Below the pieces are notes generated by a model. That model ran no database searches. It was given only the letters and a program-made list of their open reading frames with translations, and was not told the DNA's origin. Below are positions 31,274 to 41,994 of a stretch of 64,000 nt of DNA, piece by piece. Source of the stretch: Candidatus Saccharimonadota bacterium (GTDB taxonomy: Bacteria > Patescibacteriota > Saccharimonadia > Saccharimonadales > Saccharimonadaceae); NCBI GenBank assembly GCA_905373795.1, contig CAJPUO010000002.1, positions 186,001 through 250,000 of the forward strand, in the 5' to 3' direction. Position 1 is the first letter of the stretch; each line of letters begins with the position of its first letter. The position numbers and the translations under genes are program-made.

Positions 31274-33730
31274 ATGCCGGAATATTTTTCTGAGTTGGAA
31301 TCTCGATTGACGGAAACAGCTCGCGCGAGCTTGGAGCGGGCTGGTTTGCTGGCGCATAATGATGGCAGCGCTTATGTCGGCACCGAGCATATTTTGCTGG
31401 GCGTGCTGGCGCAGAATTCGTCGCTGGGCGCGAAGATTTTGGCGGAGAGCGGCGTGACCTTGGATCGGGCGGAATTGGCGTTGAATTTAACCGCAAAGCC
31501 GCTGGTAATTACGGTGGTGCAGAAGGGTTTGAGCGCTGAAGTGGTCGAACTAATTCGGACGTCGTGGCAATTAGCGGTAGAGTTTGGGCAGGAGCGAGTT
31601 GGCACCGAACATATTATATATGGTATGTTGCAGCAGCATGAGGCGCGGGCGACCAAATTGCTGCGCGATATGAATATTGATATTGAACATCTGCGCGGAA
31701 GTTTGGAAGATGTGTTTGATAAACAGCAGTTTGAATCGCTGCAAAGTGATCGCGGCACGGCGGCTAAGAAGTCGGGCGATTTGAAAATTCTGGACAAATT
31801 TGGCGTGGATTTGACGCGTCGAGCCAGCGAGGGATTTTTAGACCCAGTGATTGGCCGGACGGCGGAGATTCAGCGGATGATTACCATACTGGGGCGCCGC
31901 AGTAAGAATAACCCGGCGCTAATCGGCGAGCCGGGTGTTGGTAAAACCGCGGTAGTTGAAGGCTTGGCGCAAAAAATTGCCGATAATAAGGTGCCGGAGT
32001 TTTTGAAAGGCAAGCGGCTTTTTCAACTGGACTTGACGGCAATGATTGCCGGGACGAAATATCGCGGTCAATTTGAGGAGCGGCTGCAAAAAGTTTTGGC
32101 GGTTGCTAAGAAACATCAGGAAGTCATTTTGTTTATCGACGAGCTACATTTGCTGGTTGGCGCTGGTTCGGCGGAAGGCTCAATGGACGCAGCTAACGTA
32201 TTAAAACCGGCGTTGGCGCGCGGCGAAGTGCGGCTGATTGGCGCGACGACGTTTGATGAATATCGCAAGCACATTGAGAAAGATGCAGCTTTGAGCCGGC
32301 GTTTTCAGGCAGTAACGGTGGCGGAGCCGTCGCCGGAAGAAGCGGTAGCAATGCTGAAGGGTTTGAGCGGCAACTTGGCTAAACATCACCAAGTGCGGAT
32401 TTCTGATGAGATACTTGCTGAGGCGGTGGATTTGAGTCAGCGCTACGTGACGGAGCGGTTTTTGCCGGATAAAGCGATTGACGTGATTGACGAGGCGGCA
32501 AGCCTGCTCAAGTCGAGCTTGCCGGCGAATTTATCACGCAAGGATAAATTGTCGCGTCGAATCAGGCAGCTGGCTGGTAAGATTGACGCCGCTGTCGAGG
32601 ATGAGAATTACCAGCAGGCCGCGGAGTTTAAAATGCAAATGCGGCAATTAGAGCAGCAAGCGGGCAAATTAACTGATGAGGCTGAGACGAGGCCTAGTCT
32701 GACGGACGAATATTTGCGCCGGGCGATTTCGGCGATGACTAATATTCCGGTTGATCGTTTGTCGCTGAACCAGATGAAAGATTTGCTCCAATTAGAGAAG
32801 CGTCTGAGCCAGGGGGTGCTGGGTCAGAGCGAGGCGATCGAGCAATTGGCGCGGTCGATTCGCCGGAATAAAGCTGGGCTGAATCGCCAAAACGGGCCGT
32901 TAGGATCGTTTATTTTCCTCGGGCCGACCGGCGTGGGTAAGACGGAATTGGCTCGCGTATTGGCACGGGAAGTTTTTGGTGGCGATAATAGTTTGATTAA
33001 GATTGACATGAGCGAGTTTTCGGAGCGGCACACGGCCAGCCGGCTGATCGGCGCGCCAGCTGGCTATGTCGGCTATGATGAGGGCGGCAAATTGACCGAC
33101 AAGGTTCGCCGGCAGCCGTATAGCGTGGTGCTGTTTGATGAGATTGAAAAGGCGCATCCAGACGTACTAAACTTGCTGTTGCAGATTTTGGAAGACGGCA
33201 AACTAAGCGACTCGCACGGGCGGACGGTCAGTTTTCGCCAGACAATCGTGATTTTAACAAGCAATGTCGGCGCTGAACAAATGGTGCAAGATTCAGAGCT
33301 GGGCTTTGCGTCTTCCAGCCAGCAAAAATCGTCTAGCCAAGACCGCCATGAACGGAATTCGCGGGCTGCATTGCGCGAACTGGAGGATTTTCTGCGGCCA
33401 GAATTGATTGGCCGATTTGACGGCGTAATTACGTTTAAGCCGTTGACTCGATCAGTGGTGCGCAAGATTTTTGATAATCTAACGGCTGATTTAATTGAGG
33501 CGGTTAAGCAGCGCGGCATGGTTCTTAATATTACGCCGCCAGTGAAACGCTGGCTGATAAAGCAGGGTTTTGACGAGCAGCGCGGCGTGCGGGTGCTGAG
33601 GCGGACAATTCAGGCGGAACTAGCAGATCCGCTTAGCGATGTTTTGTTATCAAACAAGGCAAATCCCGGCAATATACTGGAAACTAAAATTGATAACAAT
33701 AAGGTGGTGATTGATGTCAAGCTTACGTAA
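31274..33730 (+). CDS. clpC: ATP-dependent Clp protease ATP-binding subunit ClpC
   Basis: 818 residues from the ATG at 31274 (SD GAAAGGAGGG). Two Clp_N repeats (about 1-150), first AAA+ domain with Walker [14 protein letters not shown] near 218, a UVR-like segment ([19 protein letters not shown] near 440) that marks ClpC rather than ClpB, second AAA+ domain with [20 protein letters not shown] near 549, and a C-terminal D2-small domain. It unfolds proteins for ClpP or acts as a chaperone. clpP is not in the window. The end overlaps the next gene by 17 bases. Confidence 0.95.
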   Translation: MPEYFSELESRLTETARASLERAGLLAHNDGSAYVGTEHILLGVLAQNSSLGAKILAESGVTLDRAELALNLTAKPLVITVVQKGLSAEVVELIRTSWQLAVEFGQERVGTEHIIYGMLQQHEARATKLLRDMNIDIEHLRGSLEDVFDKQQFESLQSDRGTAAKKSGDLKILDKFGVDLTRRASEGFLDPVIGRTAEIQRMITILGRRSKNNPALIGEPGVGKTAVVEGLAQKIADNKVPEFLKGKRLFQLDLTAMIAGTKYRGQFEERLQKVLAVAKKHQEVILFIDELHLLVGAGSAEGSMDAANVLKPALARGEVRLIGATTFDEYRKHIEKDAALSRRFQAVTVAEPSPEEAVAMLKGLSGNLAKHHQVRISDEILAEAVDLSQRYVTERFLPDKAIDVIDEAASLLKSSLPANLSRKDKLSRRIRQLAGKIDAAVEDENYQQAAEFKMQMRQLEQQAGKLTDEAETRPSLTDEYLRRAISAMTNIPVDRLSLNQMKDLLQLEKRLSQGVLGQSEAIEQLARSIRRNKAGLNRQNGPLGSFIFLGPTGVGKTELARVLAREVFGGDNSLIKIDMSEFSERHTASRLIGAPAGYVGYDEGGKLTDKVRRQPYSVVLFDEIEKAHPDVLNLLLQILEDGKLSDSHGRTVSFRQTIVILTSNVGAEQMVQDSELGFASSSQQKSSSQDRHERNSRAALRELEDFLRPELIGRFDGVITFKPLTRSVVRKIFDNLTADLIEAVKQRGMVLNITPPVKRWLIKQGFDEQRGVRVLRRTIQAELADPLSDVLLSNKANPGNILETKIDNNKVVIDVKLT

Positions 33731-34691
33731 AGTTGCCAGCGGCTTTCTGTTGCTAGCTTTGGTTATCGGCGCAATCCTAGCGGTAGCCAATCGGCAGCAG
33801 ATTATCGATGAGATTAGTTTTCGCCAATACCAGCCGAGTACTGAAATTGCCCAGATTGCTGAACGCAGCGGTATGTCGGCAGCTGGCAAACGCTTGTTTT
33901 ATATCGCGCATCCGCAGCTAAAATCTGCTGCCGAGTTTAATGAGGAATGCCGCCGCGTGGAAAAAGCTAGCCCGATTTTAGGTTGTTACGACCAGTCAGC
34001 GAGTGCTATTTATATCTATAACGTGGCTAATCCCGAGCTTGACGGCGTGAAAGAAGTGACAGCTTCGCATGAAATGCTGCATGCGGCATATGCGCGGCTT
34101 AGTACTGAGGAAAAATCGCGGCTAGAACCGTTATTAGAGCAAGCATACCAAAAAGTTAAGACAGACAAATTTACCGAGCGGATGAATTATTACGAACGCG
34201 CTCAGCCTGGTTCGCGGACGAATGAACTACATTCGATTTTAGGGACAGAGTTTGCTGATTTGGGCAGCGAGTTGGAACAGTATTATACGCGGTATTTCAG
34301 CGATCGGTCGGCGGTAGTGAAGCTGCACGCTCAGTATAGTAACAAATTTGATAGCGTTGAGAATGAGGCAAACAGTCTGCGCACTAGTTTAACGGCGCGC
34401 AAGTTGGATATTGAATCAAGGGTAAATCAGTATGCGGCTGACGTCGAACAATATAATCAGCGGGTAAGGGCATTTAATCAAAAAGCGGCCGATGGCAGTT
34501 TTGCATCGCAGGATGATTTTAATGCCCAGCGCAGCGTCCTAAGGAATCGGCTGACCGAGATAAATCAGCGCCGCACTGCACTAAATAATGATATTAGCCA
34601 GTATAATAAAGACGTAGCGCGTTTGCGGGAATTGGGTGTTAAGATTGATGAATTGAATAAAAGCCTGGACAGCGCAGAAGGAGGGCGTTGA
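33714..34691 (+). CDS. Membrane-anchored putative metallopeptidase with coiled-coil tail
   Basis: 325 residues. One N-terminal membrane helix (FLLLALVIGAILAVANR). Residues about 110-135 contain EVTASHEMLHAAYARL, an HExxH-like HEMLH zinc motif in a helical setting. The region after ~200 is a long Gln/Asn/Arg-rich coiled coil (LTARKLDIESRVNQYAADVE; LRNRLTEINQRRTALNNDIS). No named family is recognised. It could process envelope proteins or only use the fold. The start overlaps clpC, with AAGGTGGTG as SD; its stop overlaps the radA start by one base. Confidence 0.72.
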   Translation: MSSLRKVASGFLLLALVIGAILAVANRQQIIDEISFRQYQPSTEIAQIAERSGMSAAGKRLFYIAHPQLKSAAEFNEECRRVEKASPILGCYDQSASAIYIYNVANPELDGVKEVTASHEMLHAAYARLSTEEKSRLEPLLEQAYQKVKTDKFTERMNYYERAQPGSRTNELHSILGTEFADLGSELEQYYTRYFSDRSAVVKLHAQYSNKFDSVENEANSLRTSLTARKLDIESRVNQYAADVEQYNQRVRAFNQKAADGSFASQDDFNAQRSVLRNRLTEINQRRTALNNDISQYNKDVARLRELGVKIDELNKSLDSAEGGR

Positions 34692-36040
34692 TGGCGCGAG
34701 CAAAGTCGCAATTCGTCTGTCAGCAATGCGGCGCCAGCTATCCGAAATGGATTGGCAAGTGCGAAAATTGCGGTGAGTGGAATTCATTGGTTGAACAGCT
34801 ACCAGTTGACACCGGTGCGTCGGCGGTAGCTCGCAGCAGCGGTAAAGGTAAAGCGCTAACCACGCTCAAACTCAGTGAAACGGCCACCGAGGCCAAACAG
34901 GCGCGGTTGACAACCGGCGTCGCCGACCTCGACGCGGTGCTCGGCGGCGGCTTTTTGCCAGGCGGCGTAGTGCTGGTGGCGGGGCAGCCGGGAATTGGAA
35001 AAAGTACCCTGCTGGCGCAAGTGGCGGCATTCATCGCCCGGCAGCAGCCGGTGCTCTACGTTAGCGGCGAAGAGTCAGTGTCGCAAGTCAAATTGCGCGC
35101 CGAGCGGTTGGGCGCGGTTGATTCAGAGAACTTGCAGCTGGCGTCGAGCAACAGCGCCGAAGACATCGCGGCGTCCATCCAGACTGGCCAGTACAATCTG
35201 GTGATTGTCGATTCCATTCAGACGCTGTCGTTGGCGGAGATTAGTTCAGCGCCAGGTTCGGTCAGCCAAATCACCAACTCATCCAACGTCATCATTCGCG
35301 CTGCCAAGGCCGCGAACACCGCGGTGATTTTGGTCGGTCACGTCACCAAGGAAGGCTCAATCGCCGGGCCGAAAGTCCTGGAGCATTTGGTTGATGTGGT
35401 GCTGAATTTTGAGGGCGATCGCTACGGCGGTTTCCGGGTGGTGCGGGCGCAGAAGAACCGCTATGGCTCGACGAATGAGGTGGCAATTTTCGAGATGCGT
35501 GAGGACGGCCTGCAGATTGTGGTCAATCCGTCGGCGAGTTTGCTAGCCGAGCGACAAAACCTCGACGGCTCCATCGTCCTCGCGACCATGGAGGGCGCGC
35601 GGCCGCTACTAGTGGAGATCCAAGCACTGGTCAATCCGACGAATTTTGGCTACCCTAAGCGCGCAGCCAGCGGTTTCGACCTCAACCGGTTGAATTTGTT
35701 GGTGGCGGTGCTGGAAAAGCGCACCAAGCTCAATCTCTCCGACAAAGACATTTATATCAATGTGGTTGGTGGCTTAAAACTCAGTGACCCAGCGGCGGAC
35801 TTGGCGGTGGCCATGGCCATCGCTTCAGCGTCAGCTGGCCGCAAACTCAGCGACGAAGCCGTGGTGTTTGGCGAAGTTGGTTTGGGCGGTGAAGTGCGCT
35901 CGGCTCAAGGCTGGCATGCCCGCGTCAAAGAGGCCAAGAAGCTCGGCTTCACCTATGCCATCGCGCCAAAAACCCACAAAGACGCATTCGTGCGCGGTGT
36001 CGGCGATCTCAGACAGGCGCTGATTGACTATTTACAATAA
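34691..36040 (+). CDS. radA: DNA repair protein RadA
   Basis: 449 residues. N-terminal zinc finger (CQQCGASYPKWIGKCENCGE, four cysteines), RecA-like ATPase with Walker A GQPGIGKSTLLAQV near 98, the RadA-specific KNRYGS (usually KNRFGS) near 255, and a Lon-protease-like C-terminal domain (IYINVVGGLKLSDPAADLAV). It is a branch-migration helicase for recombination intermediates. Translationally coupled to the preceding gene (TGATG). Confidence 0.96.
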   Translation: MARAKSQFVCQQCGASYPKWIGKCENCGEWNSLVEQLPVDTGASAVARSSGKGKALTTLKLSETATEAKQARLTTGVADLDAVLGGGFLPGGVVLVAGQPGIGKSTLLAQVAAFIARQQPVLYVSGEESVSQVKLRAERLGAVDSENLQLASSNSAEDIAASIQTGQYNLVIVDSIQTLSLAEISSAPGSVSQITNSSNVIIRAAKAANTAVILVGHVTKEGSIAGPKVLEHLVDVVLNFEGDRYGGFRVVRAQKNRYGSTNEVAIFEMREDGLQIVVNPSASLLAERQNLDGSIVLATMEGARPLLVEIQALVNPTNFGYPKRAASGFDLNRLNLLVAVLEKRTKLNLSDKDIYINVVGGLKLSDPAADLAVAMAIASASAGRKLSDEAVVFGEVGLGGEVRSAQGWHARVKEAKKLGFTYAIAPKTHKDAFVRGVGDLRQALIDYLQ

Positions 36041-36066
36041 ACGTTATTATATAAAAGGAAATTAAT

Positions 36067-36984
36067 ATGGAAAAAACAATTGAACTTCTCATCATTATCA
36101 TGCTGCTGGCTATCATGGCGGAGATATATCTATTAGTCAAGCCGCGGCGGCACACAGGCAGCGGCACGCAGCTGCCGATTCTGGTTGATACCTCGGTACT
36201 GATGGACGGCCGGGTGGTTGATCTAGCAAAGACCGGGTTCCTATTGGGGCAGATTATCGTGCCGCGCAGTGTGCTGATAGAATTGCAACTACTGGCTGAC
36301 GGTGCTGATCACGCCAAGCGTGAGCGCGCCCGTTTCGGCATGGATGCCATGAAGGAACTAAAAGATGTGTTGGGCGGCTCGTTTACGTTACTTGATGACG
36401 CAACGCGCATTCCTGAGGGCGTTGATAACCGCCTGTTGCAACTCGCCAAGGAAATGAATGCTGCTATTTTGACGCTGGACTACAACCTGAACAAGGTGGC
36501 GCAAGTCGAAGGCATTCAGATCCTCAATATTAATGAATTAGCCAAGAGTTTGCGCATGAGCTATTTGCCTGGTGATGAATTGACGTTGGAATTGACGCAA
36601 AAAGGCCAAGATTCTCATCAAGCAGTCGGCTACTTACATGATGGCACTATGGTAGTAGTTGAGCAGGCTAAAAAATTTATCGGCCAGGAAAAAAGAGTGG
36701 AGATTATTCGCAGTCTGCAAACTGATGCTGGCAAGATGATGTTTGCCAAGCTTGTTGTCGAGCCGAAAACTGCTTCGCGCACAAAGGCAAGTAATAATTC
36801 GCATCCGGCGGTTTCTTCAGCCATGGCAATGAAGTCGCGTTCAACCGGTCGCCGTCCGCAGCAATCGCAGCCGCGCAAAACTACGAAAGCAAACTCAAGT
36901 ACTGTAAAAAAACGTTCATCTGCCAAAAGTAAGACTCCAGCCCAGCATGAGGCCGATTTGGTTGATTTGGCGAATAGTCAATAA
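36067..36984 (+). CDS. PIN-TRAM domain protein (YacL-like)
   Basis: 305 residues. One N-terminal membrane helix (LLIIIMLLAIMAEIYLLV), a PIN nuclease domain (about 38-165; ILVDTSVLMDGRVVDLAKTG with Asp, later ILTLDYNLNKVAQV) and a TRAM domain (about 180-235; QAVGYLHDGTMVVVEQAKKF). The last 65 residues are Ser/Lys/Arg-rich and probably bind nucleic acid. YacL-type proteins join PIN and TRAM with membrane helices; here only one helix remains. Likely an RNase (inference). The SD is AAAAGGAAA. Confidence 0.88.
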   Translation: MEKTIELLIIIMLLAIMAEIYLLVKPRRHTGSGTQLPILVDTSVLMDGRVVDLAKTGFLLGQIIVPRSVLIELQLLADGADHAKRERARFGMDAMKELKDVLGGSFTLLDDATRIPEGVDNRLLQLAKEMNAAILTLDYNLNKVAQVEGIQILNINELAKSLRMSYLPGDELTLELTQKGQDSHQAVGYLHDGTMVVVEQAKKFIGQEKRVEIIRSLQTDAGKMMFAKLVVEPKTASRTKASNNSHPAVSSAMAMKSRSTGRRPQQSQPRKTTKANSSTVKKRSSAKSKTPAQHEADLVDLANSQ

Positions 36985-37002
36985 ATAGCAGTAGGTATAG
37001 AG

Positions 37003-37040
37003 AAAACCTGGTTTGGAATTAAATCATAAACCAGGTTTTT
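37003..37040. terminator. Bidirectional intrinsic terminator
   Basis: A perfect 12-bp stem (37003-37014 with 37028-37039) flanked by A- and T-runs works in both directions. It ends the radA/PIN transcript and the convergent penicillin-binding protein transcript. Confidence 0.85.
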
Positions 37041-37109
37041 AATTTTCAGTATTCCTGTCGCGGTTAGGACAAAAGGTAAAAAAGCGCCTAGTTTATATCT
37101 CGAATGCTT

Positions 37110-39800
37110 TTAATCATCGCCCGAGCTTGATCCTGACGACGACTGGAAGTTGCTGCTGGATGTGGCAGTATAATATGCCGAATCTCTAACGGTTACCGTT
37201 ACGCTGTGGCTGCCAGCGCTATCAATAGTTACTGTCTCGCTTTGTGTGCCGCCGGAACTAATACTGGCGTTTTTAATCGTTTTCCCGTCAACGGCTATTT
37301 CGATCGATGCCAGGCTGTGGGTTCCGGATGATACGTTAGCGCTGATAGTATATTTGTTACCGCTATTACTTACGGAAATTGAGCTGATTTGCGGTTTAGT
37401 GTCGCTGCATTTGTGGAAATCATCTTCAGCATTGGCGTCGTATCCTGCCGGAACCGAGAATGACTCTTTTTTAGTAAGAGGGTCGGTAGTTCGAACGACG
37501 TCGATCTCCTCTTTTGCGCCGTCTGGCGTACAGTTAGTCGCTTTCTTCTTTGACACTTTATCAAATGTCATTTTTTGCGATGAGTTATTGTGTTTCTTAT
37601 TCCACCATGACGGATATAATTCGCTGCCGACTTGCTGGATACCGTTTGGACGTTCATACCATTGACCAGGTTTCCATCTGCCATCTTTGGCGTAAACTTC
37701 GGTATGGGCGAATGACATAACACTCCTGACTACCGGCATGGCATAGTTTGATGCTGAAGTGCCGATGACGCTAGTGTCGGAGTTGCCGAGCCATATACCC
37801 ATGACCAGCGCCGGACTGTAGTTGACAATCCACAAGTCCTTTGGTTGCGATCCTTTGTCGGATGTACCAGTTTTGGCGGATGTTCTTACGCCAGGAACGC
37901 CCATGTAACCATGCAGGCCAACTGTTCTATCTGACAGGATGTCATTAACTATGTATGCTGATTGGGCATCTACGGCTCGCTTGCTGCTATCTTTCCACTT
38001 TTTAAGAGTCTCGCCCTGATTGTTTTTTACCTCTATAATACTGGAACTATCTTTTTGTACGCCCAGGCGCGCTAATGTACCGTAGCCGTTGACTAGCTCG
38101 GTTTGCTTCGTGCCGCAGGCGCCGATCGCTGCACCTAGTCCATAACCGCCCGCGTTTTCTTCCTGGCGGCAATAGTTGGTGTCGCCCATTCGGCGGATAC
38201 CTTCAACAACAGGCTGGGCTGAACCATTGCCGACAACATAAGCTGCCTTAATCGCCGGGATATTTCTGGAATACGATAAAGCTTTGCGGATAGTAATACC
38301 GCCCATAAACTTATTATCCCAGTTTCTTAATTGTGCGCCATACAATTTGTCAATATTTTCATCGCTTAAGACTGAGCCGCTGCCAAATGTTGGCTGGTTA
38401 CCGCCGTGAACATCAAATAACTGCGCAAACACTAGCGACTTTATGGTTGATCCAGGCTGAATATACGACGCTGCTGCATTATCCTGGCCAAATCCGCCGT
38501 AGTTGAAATCGCGGCTGCCGACCAATGCTACAATCTGGCCAGTTTGCACATCTTCAATTGTCGCAGCGCCGTTACTGATCCTTACCGAATCCGGCCGCCC
38601 TGTTGCAAAAAAATTTTTCATGTCAGTTTCAAGCTTCTCTTGGATACGCCAATCCAGCGTTGTTTTCACTGTCAGGCCGCCGCGGCCCACAACTGCCTCG
38701 CCGAGTTCTTTACTGAGCCTATTTCTGACCATTAGTATGAAATGCGGCGCCTTAATACCTTCTAGCTGCTCGGTTTGCGGTTTGATTGTGCTGATAATGT
38801 CAATGGCTTTGGCTTCTTTGGCTTCGTTGCTTGAAATAAACCCTTGTTCGGCCATATAGTCTAGGACAGTGTGCTGGCGAGCGATAAGCGCTTTATTTCC
38901 GGCTGTGTTGTATGGATTGTAAAAAGGCGGATTTTGCGGGATACTAGCGATCAAAGCCGCCTCTGCTAGCGTCAAATCCTTAGCTTTTTTACCAAAGTAT
39001 GTCTGGGCTGCCGATTCAGCGCCGTTTCTGCGTCCGCCATACGGCGACTCGTTAAGATAAAGCGACAAAATCTGATCTTTATTGTACATCCGCTCAACTT
39101 CAACAGCCAGGATGATCTCTTTAATCTTGCGAGGGATGCCGCTCAAGCCGCGTTTAGTTGCTTCTTCTGGCGGGAAAAATACCTGCTTAACTAGCTGCTG
39201 CGTCAATGTCGAGCCGCCTTGCACCTGCCGGCCGGATGCTGTGCTGAACGTGGCGCGCATCAATCCAGAGATGCTGATACCGTGGTGTTTGTAAAAATCT
39301 CTATCCTCAATCGCTACCGTTGCTTTTTTAAGATAATCGCTAATCTGATTTGATTCAACTACCAGATGATAATTACCGGTTCCTTTATCTTCCCATAACA
39401 ACACGTTATTACGGTCGTAATATTTAGTGACTGTAGTTTGGACGCGCTTGGCAAGTTCGCCCGGCCGAATTCTGTCCAAGTCCTTGCGGAAGTAGGCGAA
39501 CAAGCCGCCAATTAGCAAGAGTGCTGCCAGTACGCTAACGCCGAGGATTTTCAACGCCATCAACGCGCCGCGCTTAGAAAACCAATACTTAGCGACCCGT
39601 TTCGGATGAAGCCGGTAGAAAAATCTCTTGACGGGGTGTTTTGGCAGCGTCGCTAAATACTCAGCGCGCTCGCGGGATTTTTTATCTTTTTTTGTCCGGC
39701 GTTTTTGCGCCAAATTAGCGTATACATTCATCCGTTTTGCCGGAGATTTCTTATTGTCCGAGCCGTGTCCAGCGGCGCTAGTAGTCGTTTTCCTCTTCAC
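37110..39800 (-). CDS. Class A penicillin-binding protein (bifunctional PBP1-like)
   Basis: 896 residues from a GTG at 39800. A basic cytoplasmic region of ~85 residues, one membrane helix (ILGVSVLAALLLIGGLFAYF), a GT51 glycosyltransferase domain (VAIEDRDFYKHHGISISGLM, GGSTLTQQLVKQVFF) and a transpeptidase domain with SxxK (PGSTIKS), SRN (YSRNIPA) and KTGT (SAKTGTSDKG). A C-terminal Ig-like domain and Ser-rich tail follow. It builds and cross-links peptidoglycan. TATAAT (39812-39807) ends six bases before the GTG, with TTGAAG (39834-39829) 16 bases upstream: a leaderless mRNA with a GTG start. Confidence 0.95.
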   Translation of the reverse strand: MKRKTTTSAAGHGSDNKKSPAKRMNVYANLAQKRRTKKDKKSRERAEYLATLPKHPVKRFFYRLHPKRVAKYWFSKRGALMALKILGVSVLAALLLIGGLFAYFRKDLDRIRPGELAKRVQTTVTKYYDRNNVLLWEDKGTGNYHLVVESNQISDYLKKATVAIEDRDFYKHHGISISGLMRATFSTASGRQVQGGSTLTQQLVKQVFFPPEEATKRGLSGIPRKIKEIILAVEVERMYNKDQILSLYLNESPYGGRRNGAESAAQTYFGKKAKDLTLAEAALIASIPQNPPFYNPYNTAGNKALIARQHTVLDYMAEQGFISSNEAKEAKAIDIISTIKPQTEQLEGIKAPHFILMVRNRLSKELGEAVVGRGGLTVKTTLDWRIQEKLETDMKNFFATGRPDSVRISNGAATIEDVQTGQIVALVGSRDFNYGGFGQDNAAASYIQPGSTIKSLVFAQLFDVHGGNQPTFGSGSVLSDENIDKLYGAQLRNWDNKFMGGITIRKALSYSRNIPAIKAAYVVGNGSAQPVVEGIRRMGDTNYCRQEENAGGYGLGAAIGACGTKQTELVNGYGTLARLGVQKDSSSIIEVKNNQGETLKKWKDSSKRAVDAQSAYIVNDILSDRTVGLHGYMGVPGVRTSAKTGTSDKGSQPKDLWIVNYSPALVMGIWLGNSDTSVIGTSASNYAMPVVRSVMSFAHTEVYAKDGRWKPGQWYERPNGIQQVGSELYPSWWNKKHNNSSQKMTFDKVSKKKATNCTPDGAKEEIDVVRTTDPLTKKESFSVPAGYDANAEDDFHKCSDTKPQISSISVSNSGNKYTISANVSSGTHSLASIEIAVDGKTIKNASISSGGTQSETVTIDSAGSHSVTVTVRDSAYYTATSSSNFQSSSGSSSGDD

Positions 39801-39873
39801 AATCCTATTATATCACGCCTATGTTTCGCTTCAATCATAAAATTGCTATACTAATTATTAGAAAAGGAGTGAT

Positions 39874-41100
39874 ATGAAGTTATCAGAGGAATTACAGTGG
39901 CGCGGATTTGTCAATCAAATGACATTTGACGATATTAGCAAAGTTGATACGCCGCGCAAATTCTATTTTGGCGTTGACCCAAGCGCTGATAGTATGCAGA
40001 TTGGTAATTTAGCAGCAGCAATGATGGTGCGGCTATTTATGGAATATGGCCATGAAGCTTATCTGCTGGTAGGCGGGGCGACTGGCATGATCGGCGATCC
40101 GGACGGCAGGAAAGACGAGCGTGAAATTCGCAATGCTGATACGGTGGCGCATAATGTGGAATGTATTTCGGCGCAGTACAGGCGCGTTTTTGAGGGGCGT
40201 GATTTTCATCTGGTTAATAATGCTGATTGGTTCCGTAATATAAACTACATTGATTTCTTATATAAAGTTGGTAAATATATGTCAATGACACAGCTGCTTG
40301 ACCGCGAGTTTGTTCAAGCACGCATCGGCGAGGGCGGCAGCGGTATCAGCTATGCTGAATTTAGCTACTCATTAATACAGGGTTATGACTTCTTACACTT
40401 ATTCCGAGAGTACGGTGTTACGCTGCAGGTGTGCGGCGCTGATCAGTGGGGGAACTCGACGACTGGCGTTAGTCTTATCCGTAAATTAGAGGGCAGCGAA
40501 GCGCATGTTTACTCGGTGCCGCTGGTTATCAACAAAGCAACTGGCCGTAAGTTTGGCAAGTCTGAGGGCGGTGCAATTTGGCTTGACGAAAATAAAACCA
40601 GCGTTTACAAATTCTATCAATTCTGGCTGAACGTTGATGATGACGGTGTGATTGACTATATGAAGATGTACACTACGCTGGATCGCGAATCGATTGAAGC
40701 TATTGCTGAAAACCATGCGGTTAATCCAGGTGCGCGCTCGGCGCAGAAAGTTCTGGCGCGCGAGGTCACTGACATCGTTCACGGCGTTAATCGGCGCGAA
40801 TCAGTGGAGCGGGTGACTGAAGTATTGTTTGGCGGCGGCGATTTCCGGCAATTGTCAGACGATGACTTGGATGCTCTAGCCAATGAAATTCCGCGCGTTG
40901 ATGTCGGCGTCGGCGTCATTGAAGCGTTGGTGGTTTCTGGCGCGGTTAGTTCCAATGGTGAAGCAAAACGCCTGCTGAAATCTGGCGCTATCAGCCTCAA
41001 CGGCGAAAAATTAACCGAAGACCAAGCTGTCAACACTACGTCGCTACTGAAAAAAGGTAAAAATACATTTGTGTTAATCATGGAGGGAGACGAAGAGTGA
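39874..41100 (+). CDS. tyrS: Tyrosine--tRNA ligase
   Basis: 408 residues, class I synthetase. The HIGH-equivalent is in PSADSMQIGNLAAAMM, the KMSKS-equivalent is KFGKSEGGAI, and the tyrosine-site region is QGYDFLHLFREYG. The C-terminal S4 domain (about 345-405; GEAKRLLKSGAISLNGEKL) binds the long variable arm of tRNA-Tyr. The matching tRNA-Tyr gene lies at 45794. AAAAGGAG precedes the ATG. A four-base overlap couples it to the next gene. Confidence 0.96.
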   Translation: MKLSEELQWRGFVNQMTFDDISKVDTPRKFYFGVDPSADSMQIGNLAAAMMVRLFMEYGHEAYLLVGGATGMIGDPDGRKDEREIRNADTVAHNVECISAQYRRVFEGRDFHLVNNADWFRNINYIDFLYKVGKYMSMTQLLDREFVQARIGEGGSGISYAEFSYSLIQGYDFLHLFREYGVTLQVCGADQWGNSTTGVSLIRKLEGSEAHVYSVPLVINKATGRKFGKSEGGAIWLDENKTSVYKFYQFWLNVDDDGVIDYMKMYTTLDRESIEAIAENHAVNPGARSAQKVLAREVTDIVHGVNRRESVERVTEVLFGGGDFRQLSDDDLDALANEIPRVDVGVGVIEALVVSGAVSSNGEAKRLLKSGAISLNGEKLTEDQAVNTTSLLKKGKNTFVLIMEGDEE

Positions 41101-41852
41101 AAAAAATTATCGGGTTTGATTTGGATGACACGCTAGCTATTACCAAGTCGCCAATTAGCGATCGCATGGCTGGTATTCTTAGCCAGTTGCTTGAAAATTA
41201 TGATGTGTGCGTCATTACGGGCGGCGCATTCCAGCAGATTAAAAAGCAGGTGATTGATCGGCTTAATGTCCAGCCTGAATTGCTCCAAAGATTTCATGCA
41301 ATGCCGACTTGCGGTACGAGGTATTATCGATTTAATGCTGCTGATAATGAATGGAATATTCAATATGCGAACGATTTATCTGATGAACAAAAAACTCAGA
41401 TAACTACGGCGCTGGAAGAGGTTGCCAGGGAGATGGGCATTTGGTGCGATAATCCTGCGGGTGAAATTATTGAGGATAGACACAGTCAGATTACTATGTC
41501 GGCACTGGGTCAGCAGGCAACGCCAGAGGATAAGTATGCCTGGGCGGAAAAGTATAAAGATGTTCGCCCGGTATATCGCGATAAAGTGGCTGAGAAATTG
41601 CCTGGTCTTGAGGTGCGAATTGGCGGTACGACCAGCACTGATATTACGCTGCCAGGAATTGATAAAGCCTATGGTATTAGTAAGCTGCTTGAATTGAACG
41701 GCTGGTCAAAGGAAGAGGCGCTATTCTTTGGCGATAAATTAAAAGAAGGCGGCAATGACTTTCCAGTTAAGCAAATGGGTGTCGATTCTATCGAGGTGCG
41801 AGGCTGGGAAGATACTTCCTATGCGCTGGAAGGTATTAACGCTGTTTCGTAA
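41097..41852 (+). CDS. HAD-IIB phosphomannomutase-like protein
   Basis: 251 residues starting with GTG (overlapping the tyrS stop as GTGA). Motif I is GFDLDDTLAITKS, motif II region VITGGAFQQIKKQ, and motif IV FFGDKLKEGGNDFP. RIGGTTSTDITLPGIDKAYG is close to the cap-core junction of eukaryotic-type phosphomannomutases. It may interconvert hexose 6- and 1-phosphates or be a sugar phosphatase; the family resemblance favours the former. Context with tyrS gives no clue. Confidence 0.78.
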   Translation: MKKIIGFDLDDTLAITKSPISDRMAGILSQLLENYDVCVITGGAFQQIKKQVIDRLNVQPELLQRFHAMPTCGTRYYRFNAADNEWNIQYANDLSDEQKTQITTALEEVAREMGIWCDNPAGEIIEDRHSQITMSALGQQATPEDKYAWAEKYKDVRPVYRDKVAEKLPGLEVRIGGTTSTDITLPGIDKAYGISKLLELNGWSKEEALFFGDKLKEGGNDFPVKQMGVDSIEVRGWEDTSYALEGINAVS

Positions 41853-41955
41853 TTGATAGACGGAGTTGACCGTTTAATAATATTTCAAGGACATGCTTCT
41901 TAAGTGCTGTTTTTATTAGTTCGGGATAATATTTCAATAAACCCATACCATACTA

Positions 41956-41984
41956 TTGACATAATAAAAAATGTATGTTAATAT
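41956..41984 (+). promoter_or_regulatory. Predicted promoter, nearly leaderless
   Basis: TTGACA (41956-41961), 17 bases, TAATAT (41979-41984); the ATG at 41995 follows ten bases later. Confidence 0.6.
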
Positions 41985-41994
41985 TGTTGGTACT